From Plasmodium malariae (taxonomy: Eukaryota > Apicomplexa > Aconoidasida > Haemosporida > Plasmodiidae), in NCBI RefSeq assembly GCF_900090045.1, contig NC_041779.1, forward strand, positions 248,001 through 312,000: a stretch of 64,000 nt of DNA, read 5' to 3'. Shown one piece after another: positions 26,820-40,290 of this stretch. Under the pieces are notes generated by a model. That model was not told the origin of the DNA. It saw only the letters and a list, made by a program, of their open reading frames with translations, and made no database searches. The translations under genes and the position numbers were made by a program. Numbering within the stretch: position 1 is the stretch's first letter; each line of letters starts with the position of its first letter.

Positions 26820-27704
26820 TTACTCAATCATAAACTTAATTTTTATATATTTTTCATAATTTAATAGGATTTTACTAATCGTTGTTATAAGCATAACAGC
26901 TAATACAATGATAAGTACTCCGAATGCTATTGGGAAAGTATAATCACCAATTATAATATTCAAAATATCCTCTATATAAAACATAAAGAAACAAAATGGA
27001 GGTTTGTCTTCAAGTTTATCCAAAAATCCATATGATTCTAATGTAGGTAATCCTATTTCTACCATGAAGAAAATTAAAAATATAGCAATACCAAATCCGT
27101 AATCTATAAGTTTTATTTTTTTTAAAGATTTATAACGAATTATACTGTTCTTTTCTAGAAAATTATCGTAATCTTTTTTATTGACCAATTTTTTTTTTAA
27201 ATGGAAATATTTTCCATCAAAAATTCCATTATTATAATCCATAACTTGTGTATATAAACAATTCTTATTTAGTGAACTTCCCTTTAATTGTGCATTTTTT
27301 CCTTTATCTCCTTTTTTATTATTAGATACATCTTTTTTTTCGATAATACTATTATTTGGTATATCTTGTTTTAACCCTCTATTAACTGATTACCTATCCT
27401 GTCTATATTTTGCTAGTAATCAATAAATTCTTGTATCTAATTTTCTATAATGATTGTAGTCATCATCTAAACATTTATTAATTCTGTGCTAAAAAAAAGA
27501 AGTATATTTATTATTAGGAAAAAAAAATTAATATTTTCATTTTAAAAAACTGTATTCATAAAAATAAAACGTTAAAAGTATTAATAATATAAATATCCCT
27601 AAATAGCATTATTATACCAATTCATTGTTAAAATGACATAACCAAGTTAAAATAATAAACGCAGAAATTTTTATATATAAGAGGGTTATAATTTTTTGTT
27701 TCAT
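26820..27704 (-). pseudogene. fam-m protein, pseudogene with two in-frame stops
   Basis: Exon 1 (27618-27704, 29 codons, MKQKIITLLYIKISAFIILT...) encodes the hydrophobic N-terminal signal or anchor and ends at a GTATAA donor. The 129-nt intron ends in TTTAG, and exon 2 is 26820-27488. It reads KLDTRIY-stop-LLAKYRQD, then the family signature DYNNGIFDGKYFHLKKK, a KKDYDNFLEKN motif, a first helix (DYGFGIAIFLIFFMVEIGLP) and a second helix (IAFGVLIIVLAVMLI), ending EKYIKIKFMIE. Two stops interrupt it: TGA at 27420-27422, at the Arg of the RLLAK PEXEL-like site (CGA to TGA fits), and TAA at 27390-27392. Everything downstream of 27390 is open, so decay is recent. It is the downstream member of a doublet with the fam-l at 30.4-31.3 kb. 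The fam-m/fam-l naming is from memory of P. malariae annotation. Confidence 0.8.
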
Positions 27705-27750
27705 GATATATATCATTAATAATGCAATAAATAACATAAGGAAAAAAATT

Positions 27751-27770
27751 AATAATAATGTAATATATTT
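27751..27770 (-). promoter_or_regulatory. Proximal upstream block shared by fam-l and fam-m
   Basis: An AATAATGTAATATATTT-like block begins about 47 bp before the start codon at 27704. Related AATATAATATTCTT blocks lie 43-46 bp before the other fam-l/fam-m starts, so this is homologous 5' flank, probably 5' untranslated region. Confidence 0.4.
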
Positions 27771-27968
27771 CAAATGAAAAAGGATGTTATATTTACTAAA
27801 AATTTTGTTTTTTTATTATTTCTTCCTAAATAAATAATAAAATCTTTATAACTGTGAAATATTTTGCAACATCTACAATGAAAAATAAATATTAAAATAT
27901 ACTATAAAATATTTATCTTAATATAATTGATACAGTATTAACATTATTTAAAATAGAATATAATGAAA

Positions 27969-27982
27969 TTATTCATAAATAT
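27969..27982 (-). promoter_or_regulatory. Distal upstream block TTATTCATAAATAT of fam-m copy 1
   Basis: It lies 265 bp before the start codon at 27704. The same block occurs 246-269 bp upstream of all five fam-l/fam-m genes. A promoter role is inference; conserved position in both families is what is seen. Confidence 0.5.
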
Positions 27983-30391
27983 ACAAATTGCATAATTTAA
28001 GTATTTAACGTAATTCACTAATCATATAATTTCTTTAATATTTCTTTTCAAAAAAAAAAATAGGGAAAAAAAAATACTATTTTATACTATTACTATTTAT
28101 TAAGTTTATATAGAATATAGAACACAGAGAATATATATGATACATTGTTCTATATATTAATACAATATATAAAAGCCTTAATGATGTTATCTTACTAATA
28201 ATTCCAAAATTGTTAACATTATAATTTGGAAAAACTTGTTTCTCCTAATAAAATATTTATTATTATATCTATATAATAATATATTAAAGAAATAACATTT
28301 TGTGGTATGTTAGTCTTAACATGTGTTTTGGGAAAACCCTAAGTCCATATAGTGTTATACATTCTATATTATATTTAAAAAATCGAATTTATATGGTACT
28401 ACCTTATCTATGAATATATATATATTTTAAAGACAAATGACGTATTTTTTTATTTTTGTACCATTATTTCTGAGAATTCTAATTTTTAGTTATGCATCAT
28501 TTATACAATTATTTCTAAATGAAAATTTTTTATATTTCTCTCTTTAAATTTTATTATTTCTTATTTAATTAATTATACAAATTTAGAAGAAGTATTGATA
28601 GAGAAGAAAAAAAAGAAAAATTTCAAAATGGAATTATTTCATGTATCTATGCACATGTATACTAACTAAATGGGGTAAATATTAAAACAAGTTATAGTTA
28701 TATTTACTACTAAAAATATATATTTATATATATTTTTTATTATCAACATTTTCATTTTTACAATTCCAGAATTCCCATATATGATAGTCTCATTTTCTAC
28801 AGGTCCTCAGTATTCTTTTACAAAAAATATTATGCATCTGGTTTATTATATTGACTACAGGATACTTTTTAAAGGTTATGTAAAGGTGACAATTGAAACA
28901 TATATTAATATTATATTTGACATATAAATCTATGAAAAATAACATGAGGTAAAAGAAACGTAATCAAGAAATTTATTTCTGAAGCTATTGCACAAGGAAT
29001 CTTATTCACTATAATTTTTTAATTAAAAATTTCTCAAAAAAATAGAGTAATCCTTTAAATAGAACAAATTAATACACATCAAAAAAGTTAAAAAAATGTT
29101 ATATATTTATAAATTACTTATAAAAGAATAATTCTTTTTATCATTTTTGTTTTGTTTATAAAATTCTTATTATTAATTTGAAGAAATTACAAAATTTTAA
29201 TATAATCTATGTAAACATATATATATATATAATAATATTAACTGTTTACTTAATATATTTATAGAGAAACTAAAAAAATAAAACATACATATAAATATTT
29301 ATTCATAAATGAATTATCACATCAAAGAATATATTTATTTTTATTATCCCTAATGAAATTTTTTAGTTTTATAGATGCTCTTAACTTTTTGTTAATATGA
29401 AATAAGAAAAAAAATTCTATATATTATTTACTAATAATGAATCAAATTTAATTCACAAATTTTATCTTCAAATGAGGTAACATATTAAAAATATATATAG
29501 TATATTTTTTTATAAATTTTCAGAATAATAAATATTTAATTAATACTTATGCAAAATTGAATTAATACTACAACTATGCACAATTATAATATAATAAATG
29601 TATTTAACAATTCATTTAATTGTAGGGACTCATATTACCAAAGTTTATGAACTTTTATATGTAATCCATATTTTAAAAGAACATTATATTGTTATATATA
29701 ACTTCATATTATTTCTTCCATAAAAAAAAAATTAAAAGTATATTAAAATATTTTCTGAGTTATATATATTTTATAAAGAATTTCTTATAAAAGACATTTT
29801 ATTGAATAAATATTAAGTAATTTACAAGTAAAACAAATATATATACTTCAGTGCAACACAATACATCCCATAAATTTCATTTAATGCAAAATATAACACA
29901 TTCATTTTTAAATTAAGGCTAATGATACATTTTTTAGTTGCGTTAACAAAGAATAAAATTAGGTTTATATAAGAAACAAAATAGAAAATACCATCTTTTG
30001 GTTAAAATATAAAATAATGCACTTCTTCAATAATATTATATTAATTATGCCATTAAATATTCATTTTAAAATTACAAGAATATATGTTTTATACGAATAT
30101 ACAGAAACTAACAAATACATAAACTGTAGAAAATGTCATTCAATTAACTTGAAGTAATACTTTAAAATACCAATAAAAAAAAAGTACACAATTAACATTC
30201 ACAAAAAATCTATTAGCATTTTTACTTTGTAGTTGTGTTTCAAAAGGGTTACATATATGCAGGAATAATTATAAAATTTAAGAAAATTTATGGGCGTTTA
30301 TTAATCACAACACTAAGGATATTATAGTTAATGCTTCATAGTAAAAACATTTTTACACAAAAAAAAATATTTTTGTCTATTCATTTTTCCT
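27983..30391. other. Spacer between fam-l and fam-m of doublet 1
   Basis: It separates the fam-l stop (30392) from the fam-m upstream block. No gene is supported. A less AT-rich patch at about 28765-28890 has only short frames. A diverged equivalent of the 3'-flank block may lie near 29959 (TAGGTTTATA), about 420 bp past the fam-l stop. Confidence 0.5.
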
Positions 30392-31336
30392 TTACCTGAA
30401 TAAAATATTTTCGTATTTTTTAACTTTTTTATTGAAATAAAAAAAGGAAGATATAAGTCTTCCACCTAATATAAAGAAAGATATTAAATATATTAAGGTC
30501 CCAAATAAATTACGTAATACATAATTCATCATTGCATCATTAGTCATCATACACACAGTTCTAATCAATCTTTCCAGATGGTACCGAGATATGAAATTTT
30601 TCACACTTTCAGCCCACCTATAAGAAAATTCAATATATGACAAATTAAGTAACCAATTTATAATTCCACAATTCCCATATAAATCTAACATGAGTGATGT
30701 TAATAACAACAAGAATGATAATAAAGGTAAAACAAGTCGTACTACGTACTTTTTACGTATTATTTCTTTGTAAGTCTCACGACCAATTGTTCTGTTGTTC
30801 ATAAGAAAATTCATATAATCCATTTCTTCTAATATTTTTTTTTCCAGAAGGGAATATTTTTCTGTTTCATATATGCTATATTTATTTCTCGTAGATTCTT
30901 TATATACCCCCTCATTCTTTAAAGAATATTCAATTTGATTGTTTCTTTTTTTTGTTACTCCTTTTTCATTATTAGATATTTCTTTTATTTGTTTCATTTT
31001 ATTATTCAAAGCTTCTTTTAAATCTACAAAATTATAATCTTCTTTTTGGTATTTTCCTGCTGATCTTTAAGTGTTTGTACCTATTATTCCAACAAGTCTA
31101 TATTTCTCATCAAAAAATATGTTAAAAGTACTCCAAAAAAAAAGTAAATATTTGATTTGTAAAAGGATAAATAGTGCTAAAAGAAAATATTAATAAAATA
31201 TGAACTATATAAAAAGTATTTATATACTTAAATGATATTATAATTCCGCATCACTGTAGAAGAGCTATAGAAAAAATAAAAGAATAAATGTAGAAATTTC
31301 AATAAAAGTGGCCACGTTAATTTTTTTGTTCCACAT
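30392..31336 (-). pseudogene. fam-l protein, pseudogene (two stops, both splice sites lost)
   Basis: Exon 1 (31247-31336) starts MWNKKINVATFIEIS and carries TAG at codon 24 (31265-31267). At the expected donor the bases are GA instead of GT, and the acceptor at 31133-31134 reads GG instead of AG, so neither splice site of the 114-nt intron is usable. Exon 2 (30392-31132) begins STFNIFFDEKYRLV and has TAA at 31067-31069 where relatives have Tyr before the RLLAK-like site. It is then open: KKRNNQIEYS, ETEKYSLLEKKILEEMDYMN, the RTIGRETYKEIIRKKY motif, a first helix (LRVL-like, VLPLLSFLLLLTSLML), an amphipathic ectodomain-like stretch and a second helix before KKVKKYENILFR. The ETxKYSxLEKKI and KKVKKYExI motifs mark fam-l. 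It is the upstream partner of the fam-m at 26.8-27.7 kb. Confidence 0.8.
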
Positions 31337-31604
31337 ATAGTTTTTTAATATTGCAATTTATTTAGTATAAGATAAATTAACAATAATATAATATACTTCC
31401 AGATATATAATACATTGTATATATTTTATTAATCGTTTTCTTTTATTTTTTATTATTTTCCAATTTTTCATTATAATTTAATAAAATGTATATAACTATA
31501 ACATTTTATACAACCGAGACAAAAATAACTTTAAAAATGTATAATAAAATTTATAACTTAATATTATTTACGAAAAACTATAATTATAATAAAATAATTT
31601 TAAT

Positions 31605-31619
31605 TTATTCATAAATATT
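31605..31619 (-). promoter_or_regulatory. Distal upstream block TTATTCATAAATATT of fam-l copy 1
   Basis: It lies 269 bp before the start codon at 31336. It is kept in a gene that has lost both splice sites, which fits inherited flank rather than current selection. Confidence 0.5.
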
Positions 31620-33589
31620 TAAAATATACAATTTAGTTGTGAAATATATAGTATACAGTAATTAGTTAATTTTTTTTCTAATAATCTTCAAAATATAAAC
31701 AAAAATAAATGATGTATTAATATATCTGAATGTGCATATTACATACAGCTTAGAATGTATACACTTAATATATTGCACTATATATTAAAGCAATAATTAC
31801 TAATTTTAGCAATATTTCTTTATTAATAATGTTAATTTTATAAATAATTTATTTTTGAAAAACTAGTTATTACTAAAAGATGTTAATTATTTAAATAATA
31901 TAATAGTTGTAATAAAAGAAATATTTAAAACAATTTTTTGTGTTACAATAGTTAAAAAAGTTGTATATTATTATAGCCTATTTTATATATTTATAAAAGT
32001 AAAATCATAAAATAATACACAGGATAAAAAAAAAAAATATATATTTTAAAAGCAAATGAAAGTAGATCTTTTAATTTTTCATCAAATTTTCTTAAATTTA
32101 TAATATTAAAATTTAATTTATACCATTATTTTTAAATAAAAACCTTTCAAATTCATCCATTCATCTATTTTTTTTTTTTTAGTTAAATTCTTTTATTTAA
32201 AAAAAATATTGATACAACAAAAAAAAAATAAAAAACTAAAATTAAAAATAGAATTTTTTCAGAAATAATTTATTAACTTTCAACAATTTAAATATATTTC
32301 TAATGAAATAAATTTACAAACATAATAAAGTGCACACAATATGAACATGAAAAATTACAAAAACGTAAAAATATAACTTAATTAATTATATGATTCAGCA
32401 ATTTTTCTGCTAAAAATTTTATAATGAATATATAATTTTTTTTTATTTCTTGTACATTTACATATTAGAATAATATTTTAAAGATTTGTGCTAAAAAACG
32501 AACAGATGAAATTGTGTATTATTGAAAATATAACAAGAGGAAAACGCTTTGTGTTCAAATATTTCTTTTCTGTATGTGTTATGATACAGAAAAACTGGTA
32601 AATTATAAAAATATTATATTACACAATATTATTGAAATCTTCTAAATAGAACTGTATTATTTTTCTCATAAAATATTGCTCTTTCTAGAAAAAAAAAATA
32701 AATTAAAAAAAGTAAAAAAAAATTTAAATTACTACTTTTAAATTACGAAAATAAAAAAAACAAAAAATATAAATTCTATAAAAATTAAAGTATTTTTATT
32801 TTTATAGTTTTTAATTGCTTAGGAAAGTATAACTTTTAAATATAATAATCAATATACTTTAGCAGATATCTTTATTTTATTTTCTCATTTAATTACTCAT
32901 AGATAAGGTTCTTCATATAAAATAAATATTAACTGATTTAATAATTTTATAACAATCAATATATAACTTATATAATAAATTATAAAAAAGAGTTCTATAT
33001 ATATAGTGAAATCCTGCTACATATTATACAAAAAATTCACAAGCTTTAGGAATATTTATTTTTTCTAAATATATTTGAGAGCTACTTTTTCATTAATTAT
33101 ATATATATATATATTTTTAATAGCGTATAATTTTGCAAAATTAAACTTTTATAATCAAAATATTTTAAATTTATTATAATGTACCCAATTTTCTCCTTAT
33201 TGAATAACCATATCACAAATTATGTCTCTACATATAAATATAAGCATATATAATATTTGTGTTAAGACTGAAATATTTTTCCCATGGAATTTTATGTTTA
33301 ATAATGTTTCCGTTTTTTTATAATTCAATACATATCATTTACATTAATGTGCTATACATTTAATTTATAGTACGTACAATATCTTACCCATATAAAGTAA
33401 TTCATTTTTGTTCTTTCAATAATATTGTTTACTTAAAAAATAAGATGTTTTTACGTCAATTATGGGTATATATAGTTAATATTTTAATAATTAGTAATAA
33501 TTTAACACTTTATTATAAAAATATTACATTATTTCAAATATGCAGTTAGAAATTAAACTTTAATATGTTCATATAATAATATATACCCC
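31620..33589. other. AT-rich spacer
   Basis: No gene is supported. A short plus-strand frame at about 32506-32601 followed by GTAAAT looks superficially like a first exon but has no matching second exon. Confidence 0.45.
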
Positions 33590-34620
33590 AATTATTATTT
33601 CAAGTAAATAAAATTTCATGGTTTTATTCGTGTCTTTCTTCTAATATTTTGATTCTGTGATATATAAATTTTTTTTTTTTTTTATTTTGTCTTTCTAATC
33701 GTTCTAATATGTCCAATAATATTCTCAACATGTTCAAAGATTATATAATTCAACTTGCTTATAAAGAAGTTATTGGAAACAAATATTATGTTTTAATTTT
33801 ATAACTGCAATTTATACATGGCTATCGCAAAAATGTTTATTTATATATATGAATATTTTTTATATATATGAATATTTTATTTATATATTATTTTTAAATT
33901 ACAAACTTTTTATATGCGTATGCATTTTACACGGTTTCATTTCATTATATATTATGCTAATGTAAATACTTATGTAATGATTCATATATGTTATTATGAT
34001 ACTTAATATACGTAATTTCAAATAACATTTACATTGTATTAAAATAATTTTTTGTTCTCTTATTTAAACTTCAATATATAGAAACATATCATTTATAGAA
34101 TATACTAAATAATATAGGACATACATATTTTTTCTTCCTCATACATTTCCCTAAGAATATTTATTTAAGAATTTTATCCTTTTCATAAACTAAAACTATA
34201 TTAGTATTAATCAACATATCTTCTTTAATTTCTTTTTTTAAAATAAATTCTATTTTTTTTAATACTCGAAAATTCTTTTCATATTTCTTGTTACCCATTT
34301 TTTTGTTCTTTATAGAAACTTAAATACAATTTAAACCATTCCATTTTTCAAACATTTAACAAATCCAATCCATGGATTAATTCTAAAATTATTTGTAAAT
34401 TTCTGTTAAATTATTATCCCTTTTTCATCGGTTATTATCAGTTAACCATTTATTTCATTAGAATATATTCTTTTTACTTCTTATTTTAAATTTTATTTAT
34501 ATTATTTTTTAATGTATACTTTTGTTTCATTACCACTATTTCCTATTTAAACTATTTTAGTGTTTCTGCAAGTAAATTTATAAAAATATTCCATTTTAAT
34601 ATTCGTTATATTCATGTAGA
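33590..34620 (-). pseudogene. Unidentified decayed gene, purine-rich on the minus strand
   Basis: Two blocks (about 33.59-33.78 and 34.10-34.60 kb) are pyrimidine-rich on the plus strand, the skew seen over coding sequence elsewhere in this window. Minus-strand readings give KKYEKNFRVLKKIEFILKKE, IKEDMLINTNIVLVYEKDKI and, further 3', FEHVENIIGHIRTIRKTK and ILLDILERLERQNKKK, with stops and frame changes between. The Lys/Glu/Ile helical character resembles the cytoplasmic part of an STP1/SURFIN gene or another exported protein, but no diagnostic motif is left. Confidence 0.25.
33841..33880. repeat. Short tandem duplication of a 20-nt AT-rich unit
   Basis: TTATATATATGAATATTTT occurs twice in succession. 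Low-complexity duplication, seen directly. Confidence 0.6.
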
Positions 34621-35539
34621 TACGCTTAGTGATTTTAAATTTACAAAAAATATTATTTGTATATTTATTTTTATACTTTTTTTTTTAAAAAAATATAATT
34701 TCGTATGAATTTATACAAAATTAACATGTTATGAAACAACATCATTTTTTCTGAATGAGTATATTGTTCTTCCTAAATGACATATAATTTATAGAATATC
34801 CTTATTATAATAGTTCCTTAGTAGATAAATAATTTATTGAATATAGAAGTTGTATACTACTTTAACATTGCTCAGCAATGCTACTAGGATATAAAGTGAA
34901 ATTCTGCACCATAATAAAAAGGAAATATTAGTAAATAATATATATATACAAAATTTTTTGTATTCTATGTTATAAAAACAACATTTTAGTAAAATTATAA
35001 TGGAAGACATATTTCCTTTATATATTTAATTTTATATTGTTTTTTTATAAAGTAATAAAAACATTATTACATAAGAACTACAACATCCTGATTAAAGCTT
35101 GTACTCCTTTATAACATAAAAAAGTAAACATTATCTTTAAATAGTGTATTAGATGTCATTTTATGCTTATATGTAAAAATGAAGTATTATATATGTGTGC
35201 ATTAATAATTGTTAATTATTAAGACATAATACATATGTGCAAGCTTATTCCCTAGGTAAAATAAGTAATGTATACATGAAAAATATGAAATATATAAACA
35301 TTTAAATAATATTATGAATTATGGAGAAATTATTTAATTTAATAATATTATTTACAAGTATTAAAAAATATATATTACTAGAGACATATGATATAATGCA
35401 CTACATTTTTTTAATTAAAATCTTTTCTTATTATAATACTATGCCCTTCAAATTTTCATTTTTTTTTTAATATAATAAAATTCATCTTTGCTTTAAAATA
35501 TTCAATTTCCAGAGGAATGATAAAATATGTGATTTTTTC
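34621..35539. other. AT-rich spacer
   Basis: No gene is recognised. The right part is the 3' flank of the PIR-like remnant that follows. Confidence 0.5.
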
Positions 35540-36170
35540 TGTTTAGACATTATGACGAAATATTTCTGGAAAAATTTTTTAACGATTCATGTGTTCCTTG
35601 TTCATCAGCGCTTTTAGAAAATCCCTTTTTCTTTCATATAATTTTATCCAAATAAGACCTAAGTGGAGCAAGTTATTATATAAAAGCAAAAAAGTCAATT
35701 AACTGAAAGAGTAATTTTAAATTATAAACGTATCGGAAGTAGAATAAATAAATATAATAGTGAAATGTTCATATTAATAAAAGGTATACTTTTTAAATTA
35801 ATTAATATAAAAATACATAATTGAGAATTATTCCGAATAGCGCTAAACACACCGATAGAGAAATAATATATGTTGAATACTCATTTTCCGAATTCCTGCG
35901 ACTACAGTGTATCCACCCTGATACATATTTAACATTAAATGAAACAAACTTATTTGACACCAAATTTTTTGTTTTCGATCTTCAGCTGTTTCCGTTTGAA
36001 CATTATTTAATTTGTTCCATAATAATTCTATGTATTTTTCTAATAAATCTTTATTCTTTTTACATAAAATTCCAGAAGCGTAAAATTGTTTTTCCTGGTC
36101 TAACCGTTTACTCATATATTTACACAATTCATTATCACTACTGTACATTTCGTCCCCAATAAGGAAACTA
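35540..36170 (-). pseudogene. PIR-like gene, C-terminal half, frameshifted
   Basis: On the minus strand, 35911-36170 encodes NELCKYMSKRLDQEKQFYAS, CKKNKDLLEKYIELLWNKLN and ISLFHLMLNMYQGGYTV. In a neighbouring frame from about 35910 down to 35815 it gives NSENEYSTYIISLSVCLALF, continuing into a likely transmembrane helix (GIILNYVFLY). After about 130 nt of AT-rich intron-like DNA comes PLRSYLDKII-like sequence (about 35.67 kb), and then, one frame off, KSADEQGTHESLKNFSRNIS and a stop. A cysteine-bearing ectodomain end, a single helix, an intron and a short hydrophilic tail is the PIR arrangement. At least two frame changes make it a pseudogene. The WNKL segment also occurs in STP1-like proteins, so the family is not certain. 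Confidence 0.45.
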
Positions 36171-39100
36171 TAATGGTGCTCTGGTGGAGAAGAGATATAT
36201 CCATTAAAAATTAGTCATTAGAACCTAAGATTTACAATAAATTATCACCAACTTCTTTGTTAAATAAAATGTCTTTTTAACAAAAAATTCATAACATTCA
36301 TCATTTTTACATTTTCATGACAACTCATATGAAAATAGAAAAATTAAACAGACACATTTAAAAAATTAAAAGATAAAATAATGTTTAGTTATAAAAAAGT
36401 CGCAATATTCATATAAAAAAATTAAAATTATATATTTCAAAAAAAAAGGTAAATCTATTACTGTAATCATTTTAAAGGTATCTACTGCTTTAAAAATGTT
36501 CGAGTTAGAATAAATTACAGAATCTATGAATAGGTATAAGTATTTATTAAAAGTTAAGAATGTAATTCATAATCTATGTTTACAAAAGTGAATCAAATAT
36601 TAACAAATTAAATCAAAGATTATTTTGCAGTAATATTTGTAAATTATTATTAATAACAAAATATTATTCTTAAAATGTTACAAAAAAATTTTATTAGTTT
36701 TCCTAAATATACATATAAAATAATAAAAATTAAAATATGTTTCCTCAATTACATTGACATATATTTTTTTTTTAATTTTTATATTTTAGATGTGATTATT
36801 TTTAAAATTCATATTTAAATAATATAAAAAGTTAATTTCTTATGTTCTTATTTTTCATTTCCTTATTATCTTAAAAATTAAAAACTAGAAAAAGAAATAC
36901 ACCGTAATTAATGCATAAAACATTATTTATTTTACTTAAATTATACAGTGAAGGAGTAAATTTTTTTATAATAATATTTAATTAATATATTTTCATTTTT
37001 TATGCAAAAAATTCTTTTAATATAATATTACGTTACTTATATTTATATTATAAATAAGAATTAAAATAAAAAAGAAATATTATAAAATAATTAATTTAAT
37101 AACTAATTAATTCCATTATGTAAAAATAAAAAGAATTTAGTCCCTTCCTTACATGATATTATATTAATAGGCATCCATTTGAAATCTTCAGTATATTAAT
37201 CATTTATTATAAAATTAAAAAATTATTTTAATTTTATATATACATTTTTTTACGTATAACTTAATATTAGAAAAATAAATGTAAATATATAAATACAAGT
37301 ATATGACTAAAAAATAAACAAGAGAAAAGAAAAAAAATTATAAATACGTTTTTCTATTTTTAACATAATAATAACATTCTTTAAACAAAAGAAAAATTGT
37401 ATATATATATAATCAATTTAATATATATTTTAAAAATAAAATTATAAAATCTAATTTTCATTTTATAGATAGAATGATAACTGTGCAAAGGTATATATTA
37501 TTCTATAATTTAACATTTCTTCATGTATCACCTTTTACATACTTTTTATATCATTAATTTAACATATAATAATAATATAACATACTAAGAAAATTATTAT
37601 TGATATAGATCAGTTTTTTTTTTTCCTCTTTTTTTTTCATGTATATACGCGCTAATGTAAATGAATTCTCTATGTAACTATATATATTATTATGTATATA
37701 ACATATGTGAATTATAATATTTTTATCATTTTCATATATATTATTCATAATCAGATATGTTTTAATTATATAATCTAACATATAATTTTACTGTTATGTG
37801 CTTGTATATTGAAATGATTCATTTTTTCTTTTGAATGAAACATAAAAATAAACCTTTTAATATATTTATATTCCTTTTATTGTTCTACATTTAAAACAAT
37901 ACGATATTACATTTTACAGACATAAATAAGAAATATATTTTTTTATGTGATAAATATATATTAACTTAATATTATATATTTCAAAAGAATATGTGAACCA
38001 TTTTTATTTATTGAATTATATTCCTCTGAACAAGATGATGATTACATTATATGATTTTTATATATTCACACTGAAGCATTTATAGCTGCAATTATTAATG
38101 TAACAAAATTGGAAAAAGTGTAAAATCATTGTAAATTTTCATAAGTAATAATTTTAACAAATAATGTATATCATGCGTGCGTATCTAAAAATGTAAACCG
38201 GCTAAAACAAATTAAATAAACACATCAAAATACTTAATTATTTATTATTTAATTTATTATAAAAAAATATATATTTCTTATGCCATATTAAATCTTACAT
38301 TATATCTAATTATATAAATATTCCAAATACCAAAAAATTGAACATTTTCAATATATATCCTTAATATTAATAATATTCTTTTAAAAATTATTATCCTTAT
38401 ATAAATAATAAACTTATAGAAGATTATTTTTTATAATCATATAAAAAACTTATTGAATTCATTTTAAGCTTATTCATAGTACATAATTAACATAAAATAC
38501 ATACGATTTACTTTCTATTTTTAATAGAATATATATAACTGTAGCCTTTAATACTTTTGCACTGTTAACAGAAAAATAAGAAATATAAATTAAAAATTAT
38601 TTCAATGTGAAAATAAAAAAATTCTTTTATTAATATGCTAATAATCGCCATTTTCACTCTCCCCTTACAGATTTACATATATATACTGGTTTCATATACT
38701 TTAGGTACTATGTTTACTTTTTCAAAAAAAAAAAAATATATACATGTGATATTTTGATTATTAAACAATACTTTTTTATTTGTACAGGCTATATGTAAAA
38801 CATATATTAATTACATATAATAAATTTTATTTAAATTAAAAAAAAGTTAAAATTAATAAATGATATTTAATAATGATATTTTTTAGCAAACGTATTGCAT
38901 TCAAAAAGATATATATTACGCTTATTATACAATGTACAAAAAAATGAATTAATCTTTAATATATCCTTAATTAAAAATTATATAATCCTAAAAAAATGTT
39001 ACATTTTATGAATTCCATATAAGAAAAAATTTATTTTTATTTTAAAATTTTATTTAATTTAATAAAGTATTAAGTATACGAAAGAATTACTAATTGACAA

Positions 39101-39873
39101 TATAACCAATATATTATTAGTTCTGTCATAAAAAAATCAGTTATTTACTTAATATTTTTATATACTCAATAAATGTGAAATATATATAAAAAGACAGAAA
39201 CATATTATTATATGATTGTAGAAAATTTATATTTATTTTTATTACACCAGTGATAATTTATCTTTTCATAAACATATTTATATATATGTCATTTTATTAT
39301 TATTACAAAACGATAATAATAATTTACACAAAATACCAGTTAATATGTTATTACATCTAATTCATTAATATAATCTCTAAATGGCATAAAAAATAAGCAC
39401 TGTATATAATATTTTTATTAATTAATGTCCATTTTAACATATACTTAATAATTTATTTCAAAACATAATTAAATACAATATTATGAATAACAATAATATA
39501 ATAATTGGTTTAAATTTTTCATATGTTTGTAATTATTTAGAATATTCGAGTTATTAAGCAATAGTAAATAGTCTAAAATCTAAAAGGATAATTTTTATTA
39601 TATATATATAACTTCATTTTTATAGGTTTGAATACAAAACTAAAAGTACTTTAAAATTTTTTTTTAACATAATTATGCATTATAATATATTTTACATAGA
39701 ACATATGTTACAGAACACATATTAAGATTTTTCTTTAGTAAAAATATATGTATATACATATTAATGCGAAAATCTTTAAATACACGCTTTAATTAATTAC
39801 AAAACAAGACAACTCTAGTGCCAAATTAAAAATAATAACACATTTTCCTAATAATCTGAACAAAATATATTTT
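36171..39873. other. AT-rich spacer
   Basis: About 3.7 kb without a supported gene. The 75-codon minus frame at 37554-37781 is Ile/Tyr/Asn-rich noise. The 5' part of the PIR-like remnant, if it was ever here, has no recognisable trace. Confidence 0.5.
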
Positions 39874-39882
39874 TAGACTAGA
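39874..39882 (-). promoter_or_regulatory. Conserved 3'-flank block TAGACTAGA of fam-m copy 2
   Basis: It lies 409 bp past the stop codon at 40291, the same relative place as in the other fam-l/fam-m genes. About 60 bp before the stop-proximal end, AATTATAGTTAA-TTTATTAAGAA is also shared with fam-m copy 1 (about 26.73-26.75 kb and 40.20-40.22 kb). Confidence 0.5.
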
Positions 39883-40290
39883 GAAAGCTATAAAATGGAA
39901 AGCTAAATATTTTTGTAAAGATATGAGTTATCTTAGTTCTATTATACAATGTAAATTATGCTATTATATATTTATTTAAAAGCGTAAATATATATACAGT
40001 TTATAAAAATCCAATTAAATACATAAAAAAATATATATTATTTCAAAAATAATCAATTAAGCATGGATAATTCTTTTAAATATAAATTAGTGAATTTTTA
40101 AATATTCAAATTTTAAAAAAGACCAAGAACGTAATTTTTTACGCTTGTGTATAAAAAATACCAAATGCACAAATGTGAATTCATAACATTGTATCAATTA
40201 TAGTTAAGTTTATTAAGAACATATCACTAAATACATCATATATATTCCTTCATATTAATAATTACAAAACAGAAAAATGCATATTCCTTA

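Noticed and set aside
32506..32601. Short plus-strand frame followed by GTAAAT resembling a first exon
   Set aside because: It has no clear hydrophobic signal pattern, and no in-phase second exon follows within 1 kb.
35821..36162. 113-codon plus-strand frame
   Set aside because: It is antisense to the PIR-like remnant, whose minus-strand reading has cysteines, charged helices and a membrane segment in a sensible order.
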